From Bacteroidales bacterium (GTDB lineage: Bacteria; Bacteroidota; Bacteroidia; Bacteroidales; Tenuifilaceae), in contig JACJXC010000004.1 in NCBI GenBank assembly GCA_020636835.1, positions 248,001 to 312,000 on the forward strand: a stretch of DNA of 64,000 nt, in the 5' to 3' direction. The notes under the pieces were generated by a model that worked only from the letters and a program-made list of their open reading frames with translations, made no database searches and was not told the DNA's origin. Positions 58,151-64,000 of the stretch are shown one piece after another (within the stretch, counting starts at the first letter, position 1; each line of letters begins with the position of its first letter). Made by a program: the position numbers and the translations under genes.

Positions 58151-58711
58151 TCACAGATTCTCTAAATTTCCTCTGCGTTTCTTTTTTAGTTGCTTATAGT
58201 AGGAGGGAGTTAGCCCTGTAACTTTCTTGAATTGGTTTGATAAGTGTGCTACGCTACTATACTGAAGCCTATAGGATATTTCGGTTAAACTTAACTCATC
58301 GTAAAGGAGCAGTTCCTTAACTTTTTCTATTCTATGGAAAATAATGTATTGCTGCAAAGTAATTCCCTTAACCTCCGAAAAGATGTTAGAGAGGTAGGTG
58401 TAATCGTATCCAAGTTTTTCGCTAATGTAGTCGGAGAAATTAATTCTGGGGAGCTCGTCGGAGTAATGAATCATTTCCACAACTACATTTTTAATTTTCT
58501 CAATTAGTATGCTTTTTTTATCATCAAGCAGTTCTAAGCCTGATTTTAACAGATTTACCTTGAGTTGACGGTGCTGCTCTTGGCTCAACTCCTCCATAAT
58601 CTCAACAACACCGAGGTCTACCGCAACATACTTTAATCCCAGCTTTCGTAATTCCTCCTTAACCATCATTTTACAACGGAGACTAACCATATATTTTATA
58701 AATAGTTTCAT
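58151..58711 (-). CDS. AraC-family transcriptional regulator
   Basis: A 186-residue regulator with a C-terminal double helix-turn-helix (about 85-180). The first helix pair is at FSDYISEKLGYDYTYLSNIF, and the second has LSLTEISYRLQYSSVAHLSN followed by QFKKVTGLTPSYYKQ. The N-terminal 80 residues open with KYMVSLRCKMMVKEELRKLG, a signature of a Bacteroidota-specific AraC group that lacks a classic sugar-binding cupin. These are often found near small stress genes. It probably controls the neighbouring GH130-GT4 pair and perhaps the lmo0937-type gene through the shared motif. TTACA (58736-58740) and TGTAA (58755-58759) in its own upstream gap could be an autoregulatory site. Confidence 0.88.
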   Translation of the reverse strand: MKLFIKYMVSLRCKMMVKEELRKLGLKYVAVDLGVVEIMEELSQEQHRQLKVNLLKSGLELLDDKKSILIEKIKNVVVEMIHYSDELPRINFSDYISEKLGYDYTYLSNIFSEVKGITLQQYIIFHRIEKVKELLLYDELSLTEISYRLQYSSVAHLSNQFKKVTGLTPSYYKQLKKKRRGNLENL

Positions 58712-59056
58712 GCATTTGGAATTATAAAGAAATAATTACAACACTATAACACACTGTAAAACCAGCATCGACAGTGGGAGTCGAATCGTTAAAATTGAAT
58801 AAAACCGCAACAGACTCTATATACTACCACGAAAAGGATAAAAGAGCATAAAACTCAACAAAAGTTTTGCTTAACAGATCACTGCCAATATAAGAATATT
58901 TCTTTAATAATCAATACTTTAAGCAAACAACTTGAAAAGATAAAAAAATCAGAGACATGTTGATTTAGCAACAACACTCCGAAGGACTAAAATTTAGCAC
59001 TTGCAACACTTTGATAATTCCATTAATTGCACTAGGTTTGATAAAATTTTGTAGGT
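58712..59056. other. AT-rich gap between the AraC and AI-2E genes
   Basis: This 345-bp region separates divergent genes and holds no supported gene, RNA or strong hairpin. It must contain both promoters. Only the TTACA...TGTAA pair at 58736-58759 near the AraC start stands out. Confidence 0.6.
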
Positions 59057-60160
59057 ATGAACCAACTGGTGCGATACATTATTATTGGATCAATAGTAAC
59101 CGCAGTAGCATTCCTGCTTTGGTACTTTTCATCGATTGTGGCTTACATCCTTGTTTCTGCAGTATTCAGCCTAATGGGAAAACCGGTGGTAGATGCGTTT
59201 TGCCGGCTAAAAATTCGGGGTTGGAGCCCTCCCCGGTTTTTGGGAGCAACCATTGCCCTTATTGGGATATGGGTTTTATTCATCGCATTCTTCAGGATAA
59301 TGATACCTCTTGTTGTAAACCAATTCAACGAGTTAGGCTCCATCGATGTTCAGGCGCTAGTAAATAATTTTTCCGACCAAATAGCGCAGATCCAAACCTT
59401 TATACACGATTACTTACCATCAAGTGCCAAGGATTTCTCGTTACAGGATTTTATAGTAAATAAGGTTTCCGGGATATTCAGTGTTACAATGGTAGCCAAC
59501 TTCTTCAGCTCCACTGCCAACCTACTTGTAAACCTCCTCATCGCGCTATTCTCGGTATCGTTCATCACATTCTTTTTTCTCAAGGACGACACCCTATTCT
59601 ATAAAGGCATAATTATTATTTTTCCAGAAAAATACGAAAAGCACTTAAACCGTGCCCTTTCGAGTATCAACAACCTTTTACGCCGATACTTTGTAGGAAT
59701 AATGATCGAAAGCACCTGTATAATGGCCCTGGACACCATTGGGTTAACAATACTAGGTATTAAATTCGAAACGGCCATCGTAATTGGGCTTATTGCGGGG
59801 ATTCTCAATGTGATTCCCTACGTGGGGCCGCTAGCCGGAACAATTATCGGATTACTTATAGGTCTGGCCACACACCTCGATTTAACCACCACAACGCAAC
59901 TGCTCCCATTCACCATGTGGATGCTACTTGTGTTCCTTGGCACACAACTAATCGATAACATTGTATTCCAACCCTTAATATACGGGAATAGCGTAAAAGC
60001 ACATCCCCTGGAAATTTTCATTGTGCTACTCATAGCTGGCAGTGTTGCCGGAATACTGGGAATGCTACTCGCCATACCGAGCTACACTGTTATAAGAGTA
60101 TTCGCAAAGGAATTTTTTAACAATTTCAGGGTTGTGCAAAAATTAACCGAGAAGATTTAA
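59057..60160 (+). CDS. AI-2E family (UPF0118) membrane transporter
   Basis: A 367-residue inner-membrane protein with about seven to eight helices. The family signatures are the opening hydrophobic pair (about 8-45), a coiled periplasmic or cytosolic part (about 95-155), SFITFFFLKDD (about 172-182), INNLLRRYFVGIMIESTCIM (about 210), and the conserved IAGILNVIPYVGPLAGTIIG (about 246-265). It closes with FQPLIYGNSVKAHPLEIFIVLLIAGSVAGILGMLLAIP. Members were named for AI-2 export but others move Na+/H+ or unknown solutes, so the substrate is open. Confidence 0.92.
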   Translation: MNQLVRYIIIGSIVTAVAFLLWYFSSIVAYILVSAVFSLMGKPVVDAFCRLKIRGWSPPRFLGATIALIGIWVLFIAFFRIMIPLVVNQFNELGSIDVQALVNNFSDQIAQIQTFIHDYLPSSAKDFSLQDFIVNKVSGIFSVTMVANFFSSTANLLVNLLIALFSVSFITFFFLKDDTLFYKGIIIIFPEKYEKHLNRALSSINNLLRRYFVGIMIESTCIMALDTIGLTILGIKFETAIVIGLIAGILNVIPYVGPLAGTIIGLLIGLATHLDLTTTTQLLPFTMWMLLVFLGTQLIDNIVFQPLIYGNSVKAHPLEIFIVLLIAGSVAGILGMLLAIPSYTVIRVFAKEFFNNFRVVQKLTEKI

Positions 60161-60206
60161 TATCGATATGCACTTTTACATATATTTACAGTAAAATAAT
60201 TAGATA

Positions 60207-60845
60207 ATGAGTAAGGCATTCATATTCCAACTTTCGCTTGCAATAACACTTTGCATCATAACCAGCAGCCAACTAGTGGCACAACCACAGAATAATAAAT
60301 CGGCGCAAATCGCTTCCGATTCGTCATTCACATGGAGCTTAGTTAATCCCAACTCAAACTCATCGGCAGTAGATCTTAAACTCGAACCCAGTGTAGGTAT
60401 CAACGTAATATCCTGGGATTTTGGCGACAACACCACATCAGCAGAACCAAGCCCAACACATACCTACAACTACTCCAAGAGCAATAGCCGCGTTACCGTT
60501 ACGCTCAAGTACGAGAAAAATGGCACTATAATCACCAAATCGCAACTTGTAACCCTAGCCCTAACCGAGCAACTAGCATCAATTCCCAATGTTTTCACGC
60601 CAAATGGCGATGGGGTGAACGATGTTTTCGAGGTGGCTTCCAACGGCACATCCAGGTTTAGGCTGCGCATACTATCCCGATCGGGAGGACTTATCTTCCA
60701 GGATGAGTCAACCAAAATATACTGGAATGGCCGCAACGAGCAGGACATAGAGCTACCCGACGGAATCTACTATTACATCATTGAGGATTTGACTGAGTTC
60801 TACGAACCAGCCACTGGGTTTGTATATATCTACCGGGGAAAGTAG
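60207..60845 (+). CDS. Type IX-secreted protein with PKD-like and type-B C-terminal sorting domains
   Basis: A 212-residue exported protein. After a signal peptide (cut near LVAQPQN), a PKD-like domain spans about 33-125 (SWDFGDNTTSAEPSPTHTYN is its signature). The last 85 residues are a gliding-motility-associated (type-B) sorting domain: PNVFTPNGDGVNDVFEV, RLRILSRSGGLIFQDES, YWNGRNEQDIELPDGIYYYI. There is no enzymatic domain. Type-B tails direct cargo through the type IX system, consistent with porQ in this window. The protein is therefore a small surface or secreted adhesin-like module. Its own partner is not visible. Confidence 0.88.
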   Translation: MSKAFIFQLSLAITLCIITSSQLVAQPQNNKSAQIASDSSFTWSLVNPNSNSSAVDLKLEPSVGINVISWDFGDNTTSAEPSPTHTYNYSKSNSRVTVTLKYEKNGTIITKSQLVTLALTEQLASIPNVFTPNGDGVNDVFEVASNGTSRFRLRILSRSGGLIFQDESTKIYWNGRNEQDIELPDGIYYYIIEDLTEFYEPATGFVYIYRGK

Positions 60846-60852
60846 AAGAAGG

Positions 60853-61284
60853 TTAATCGAGCCTTTTCACAAATTTCAGATGAGTATTCACATACCCCAA
60901 GCGGGTGTAAAATTCATGCGTTCGCTTCCGGAACAATTTAGTAGTAAGCTCTATTTCCTCCAACCCAAGCTCACGGGCAATTCTTTCGGCCTCGGCCATC
61001 ATCCGCGAGCCAACGCCAAACGCCCGATACTCCGGGAAAATATTCAATTCCTGCAACTCGCAGGTAGGCTTAACATGATGAAGAATCCGTTGAATATGCA
61101 TACTCAAAAAGCCAATTACCAAGCCCCCCTTATCGGCAACCAAATACACAGTATCAGGACATTTTAGATTATATTGATAGGTTTGAACAAATAAACCCTT
61201 ATCCAGGACATCATCCTCCAAATCGCAAACAAGCCTATACACTGGCTCCAAATCGGCTTCGGTGGCATATCGTATTTGCAACAT
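60853..61284 (-). CDS. GNAT-family N-acetyltransferase
   Basis: A 143-residue acetyltransferase of the GNAT fold. Motif A, which binds acetyl-CoA, is ELNIFPEYRAFGVGSRMMAEA (about 80-100, with R-x-x-G-V-G-S/x-x). The opening LQIRYATEADLEPVYRLV and the closing HEFYTRLGYVNTHLKFVK are typical. The substrate is not predictable. It is convergent with the type IX cargo gene, with 7 bp between the stops, and lies downstream of the aldolase-mtnA pair on the same strand. Confidence 0.88.
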   Translation of the reverse strand: MLQIRYATEADLEPVYRLVCDLEDDVLDKGLFVQTYQYNLKCPDTVYLVADKGGLVIGFLSMHIQRILHHVKPTCELQELNIFPEYRAFGVGSRMMAEAERIARELGLEEIELTTKLFRKRTHEFYTRLGYVNTHLKFVKRLD

Positions 61285-61348
61285 AATACCTAGCAGTAAA
61301 AAAAACAGTTACAACTCAACAAAGAGCATATTGAACAGTTCAACGGTA

Positions 61349-61936
61349 CTACAAGTGGCTAAGAATAATACCGCACGCCTCGGATAATGAACGTCCAAAC
61401 GCCACCACCCCATCGGGATGCCCCTCCATTGCGAATAGTTTAACAATGGGTAAATTGGAATTACCGTAAAGCCGAATAACCTCGCGAGCCATACCGGGAG
61501 TTCCGTACTCCACCTCGGCACGGGTAGTTGGAACATTATGCAGCAGTTTACGCCAAAGCTCGGTGCTATGAATATGCACAACCGCATTAACATCTGGCGA
61601 ACACTGATAAAGCACCGCATGGGTCATGGACTCGGACGATGCCATAACCAATCCCTCCGCATCAACCGTATTATTATCGATACTAAAACTGGTAACCAGG
61701 GCGTAATGTTCAACTCCCAAACTGGCATACATACCAGTACTTGAACCACTTACGATAAACTGATTTTGATAATACCGAACACTGATATTGCCAAACCCTA
61801 CGCCAGCAGCATCAACCCCAATTAACCCACGGCTGTGCATCACACCCCTCCAATAATTTAGATCCGACACAGCCTCAGGGGCTACCGAGTCGGCTTTTGT
61901 CCAATTACAGGCAAACTTTATAACACCATCGCGCAT
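61349..61936 (-). CDS. Class II aldolase/adducin-family protein
   Basis: A 195-residue zinc enzyme of the class II aldolase/adducin family, similar in size to fuculose-1-phosphate aldolase and MtnB. Visible: the phosphate-binding GFGNISVRY (about 47-55) and SGSSTG (about 64), the catalytic-Glu region ASSESMTHAVLY, the metal ligands HIHS (about 118-121), and a third His in EGHPDG near 172. It lies 3 bp after mtnA on the same strand. It therefore most likely acts on methylthioribulose 1-phosphate or deoxyribulose/ribulose 1-phosphate, either as the dehydratase of methionine salvage (MtnB) or as the aldolase of the DHAP shunt. No mtnC or mtnD gene is nearby, which favours the shunt. Confidence 0.82.
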   Translation of the reverse strand: MRDGVIKFACNWTKADSVAPEAVSDLNYWRGVMHSRGLIGVDAAGVGFGNISVRYYQNQFIVSGSSTGMYASLGVEHYALVTSFSIDNNTVDAEGLVMASSESMTHAVLYQCSPDVNAVVHIHSTELWRKLLHNVPTTRAEVEYGTPGMAREVIRLYGNSNLPIVKLFAMEGHPDGVVAFGRSLSEACGIILSHL

Positions 61937-61939
61937 AGG

Positions 61940-63046
61940 CTAGAATTTATCGGGGAAAATAAACTGAATGGACTCATTGCTGGCCGTGCAGACCCCTCGC
62001 TCCGTTATAATTCCGGCAATCAAACGAGCCGGGGTTACATCGAACCCATAATTGGCTACCGGTGTGGCAGATGGACAAATCAGCACGCTCTCGACACGAC
62101 CATTAGCCAACCCGGAAACATAACGCACCTCATCGGGATGCCGCTGCTCAATTGGGATCTGACCAACACCATCGGTTAAGGACCAATCGAACGATGACGA
62201 TGGTGCTGCAATATAGAAAGGAATGCCGTTATCGGCAGCTGCCAAAGCTTTTAAATACGTTCCAATTTTATTAGCAGCATCGCCATTACTAGTAATCCGA
62301 TCGGCACCAGTAATCACCAAATCGACCATGCCATGCTGCATAAGATGTCCCCCCGCATTATCGGGAATCAGGGTATGAGGAACACCCTCGGCAAGCAATT
62401 CCCAAGCCGTTAACGATGCCCCCTGATTGCGCGGACGGGTTTCGTCGACCCAAACGTGAATCTTAACACCGCGATGGTGCGCTTCGTATATGGGAGCTGT
62501 AGCGGTACCGTAATCGACAAAGGCAAGCCACCCCGCATTACAATGGGTAAGTACATTCACTACCTCGCCACGCTTAGCCTTACTAATTCGCTCAATAATA
62601 TCGACGCCATGCAAACCAATACTCCTACAGTTTTGCGCATCCTCATCGGCAATCTGCAAAGCCGTTTCGCGGGCGGCCTCAACCTTTTGATCAATAGAGT
62701 GTACCTCCCGAATTGCGGATAGTTGGCGATTAACAGCCCAAGCCAGATTAACCGCGGTTGGGCGGGTTTGCATCAACCTTTCGGCCATCGCATGTAACTG
62801 CGAATCGAAGTTGCTGGACAAGCGCAATTCGTGGGCAGCAAGATACATACCAAATGCCGCAGCGGCACCAATCAGCCCAGCGCCACGGAGATGCATCTCC
62901 TTGACAGCCTCAACCATTTGATTAAAACTGAACAGTTCCTCAACAACAAAGCGGTGGGGCAAAAAGCGTTGATCGATAATCTTAACACAGGGCGAGGAGC
63001 CATCCTCCAACCATACTGTGCGGTAATGCGTTCCGTTTACTATCAA
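61940..63046 (-). CDS. mtnA: S-methyl-5-thioribose-1-phosphate isomerase
   Basis: Isomerises 5-methylthioribose 1-phosphate to methylthioribulose 1-phosphate, and can also act on 5-deoxyribose 1-phosphate. The 368 residues are related to eIF2B subunits. Signatures are LRGAGLIGAAAAFGM (about 55-70), THCNAGWLAFVDYGTATAPIY (catalytic Cys near 168), WVDETRPRNQGASLTAWEL, and ITGADRITSNGDAANKIGTY, which holds the catalytic Asp. The start is a TTG at 63046; no ATG fits. The aldolase gene follows by 3 bp. Together they handle the thioribose by-product of SAM-dependent reactions. Confidence 0.94.
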   Translation of the reverse strand: MIVNGTHYRTVWLEDGSSPCVKIIDQRFLPHRFVVEELFSFNQMVEAVKEMHLRGAGLIGAAAAFGMYLAAHELRLSSNFDSQLHAMAERLMQTRPTAVNLAWAVNRQLSAIREVHSIDQKVEAARETALQIADEDAQNCRSIGLHGVDIIERISKAKRGEVVNVLTHCNAGWLAFVDYGTATAPIYEAHHRGVKIHVWVDETRPRNQGASLTAWELLAEGVPHTLIPDNAGGHLMQHGMVDLVITGADRITSNGDAANKIGTYLKALAAADNGIPFYIAAPSSSFDWSLTDGVGQIPIEQRHPDEVRYVSGLANGRVESVLICPSATPVANYGFDVTPARLIAGIITERGVCTASNESIQFIFPDKF

Positions 63047-63112
63047 AATAAGAAATCGTTATAAAAACTTAACACAATGGGACTTTGGCAAAACACTTGA
63101 AACCGAATATAA

Positions 63113-63967
63113 CTAACGGCTCAGGATAAAAACCTGAGTAACAAAAACCTTTCCATCCTTCGACTGGGTAATGCCAATTCCGGTTAAATCGAAACTGCCC
63201 TCAATAATTTCGCGCTGCTTGGCGCTAGCCATCCAGTTTTGAAAAACCTTTTCGGGCGTATCGTCGCCATAACCAATTAGTTCGGACATATTTTTGGCCT
63301 TCATGCTGTACACAAGCCGACGCAGCGGGCTATCGAAGCTCGGTGGCCCTATGGGAACTTTTCCTCCGGCCATTTGTTCGGAATACTTCAAAGCCTCAGC
63401 CCGAATCTGCTGATTATTGGTGAAACCACTTAACCCAAGCGACTTACGATGCTCATTGGCCAAACGAAGCAACTCAGCCTCAAACTCAGCAACCACAATC
63501 TTAGGTTTTTCGGGACTTTTAACAAAAATCTGCGTGTAAAAATAGGATCCGTTTTTAGCCCGGGCAACCCCAATGCCAGTCATATTAAAATCGCCCTCCA
63601 CATTTGCCTTATATGCAGGCACTGCAAGCCAACTACGGAGAATATTGACCGCATCGGCAGGGCCATTGGCCACATTCTCGGATCCGGAAGTCATATTAAA
63701 GATTGTTTCCAACTTGTTAAAACGCTCATTAAAACCCTTGTGGCTAAAAGGAATTTCACCCGAAGCCATATTCCTTGAATGGCCAAGAGCTTGCGCTTTA
63801 ACCGCATCGTTAAGTTTAAGCTCGCCCAAATTCTTACTTGCCCTATGGGCATTAACAAGAGTGAACAGATCGCTCTCAAGTTTATCAGCCTCGGCATTTA
63901 CCTGAGAGTACCCCTGTAAAAACAAAACACCGACCAACAGAACCGAAACAACAAAATACCGTACCAT
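63113..63967 (-). CDS. Secreted protein with two CAP (SCP/PR-1) domains
   Basis: A 284-residue exported protein (signal peptide cut near LQGYSQV). It contains two consecutive CAP domains. The first (about 25-145) has LVNAHRASKNLGELKLNDAV, then PFSHKGFNERF with the conserved His, SENVA and SWLAVPAYKANVEGDFNMTGIGV. The second (about 160-282) repeats the pattern (LANEHRKSLGLSGF, then NWMASAKQREIIEGSFDLTGIGI), but the His motif is replaced by PPSFDSP and SENVA by SELIG. Bacterial CAP proteins have no single known activity. The second domain likely lacks the metal site. The gene starts 33 bp from the window end and appears complete. Confidence 0.85.
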   Translation of the reverse strand: MVRYFVVSVLLVGVLFLQGYSQVNAEADKLESDLFTLVNAHRASKNLGELKLNDAVKAQALGHSRNMASGEIPFSHKGFNERFNKLETIFNMTSGSENVANGPADAVNILRSWLAVPAYKANVEGDFNMTGIGVARAKNGSYFYTQIFVKSPEKPKIVVAEFEAELLRLANEHRKSLGLSGFTNNQQIRAEALKYSEQMAGGKVPIGPPSFDSPLRRLVYSMKAKNMSELIGYGDDTPEKVFQNWMASAKQREIIEGSFDLTGIGITQSKDGKVFVTQVFILSR

Positions 63968-64000
63968 GGCAAATTTATTTAATGAGTTTATCGATATTCT

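Noticed and set aside
1..64000. Phage-defence island, CRISPR array, prophage or tRNA genes
   Set aside because: No direct-repeat array, restriction, toxin-antitoxin, integrase or tRNA cloverleaf was seen on either strand.

Overview
The window reads as a chromosomal segment of an anaerobic or facultatively anaerobic member of the Bacteroidota, most likely near the order Bacteroidales. The signs are a type IX secretion component (PorQ) and a type-B type IX cargo tail, a TonB receptor with a carboxypeptidase-like front domain, many Bacteroidota-specific DUF families (DUF5683, DUF5689, DUF4412), -7 promoter elements of the form TAnnTTTG, and few Shine-Dalgarno sites. Anaerobic life is suggested by a class III ribonucleotide reductase with its activase and by the [FeFe]-hydrogenase maturase HydF. 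No rRNA, tRNA, CRISPR array, prophage or intact insertion sequence was seen.

Layout. 0-7 kb: housekeeping and envelope genes (DUF3332, groEL-groES, a sigma54 activator-lptE-TPR-secG operon, kdsB). 6.8-13.3 kb: a secreted nuclease diverging from a TonB receptor followed by three DUF5689 lipoprotein genes, the last two broken; I infer a nucleic-acid scavenging locus. 13.4-23.1 kb: a proline-dehydrogenase-like protein lacking its substrate arginines, dprA, a BrkB-type protein, a SulP transporter, gpsA and pgi. 23.1-30.2 kb: a decayed outer-membrane barrel gene, a cluster of short palindromes, parA-parB-DUF5683-mltD, and two lipid kinases tail to tail. 30.4-33.2 kb: porQ, cmk, ispH. 33.3-39.1 kb: a cobalamin riboswitch ahead of nrdD-sucC-sucD-nrdG-marC. 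39.3-52.1 kb: DUF2721, priA, hydF, DUF4412, the rsfS-ftsH-DUF2007-cdsA-psd run, and a hybrid histidine kinase. 52-58.7 kb: an EamA exporter and a stress-like island (cupin, CsbD-like, a small basic protein, a disrupted lmo0937-type membrane peptide, a GT4-toroid fusion, GH130, an AraC regulator). 59-64 kb: AI-2E transporter, type IX cargo, GNAT, a class II aldolase with mtnA, and a double CAP protein.

The most distinctive observations are three. First, the cobalamin riboswitch controls an apparent operon in which both succinyl-CoA synthetase subunits sit between the anaerobic ribonucleotide reductase and its activase; both enzymes touch B12-linked metabolism (class II reductase and methylmalonyl-CoA mutase). 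Second, a two-part motif, TTACACAATA-N11-TTACATAT, lies ahead of both the GH130/GT4 pair and the lmo0937-type gene, with 21-bp spacing between half-sites, next to an AraC-family gene. Third, the PRODH-like protein keeps the fold signatures but has lost the arginine pair that binds proline. All family assignments come from recognising motifs by eye; none was checked by a database search.
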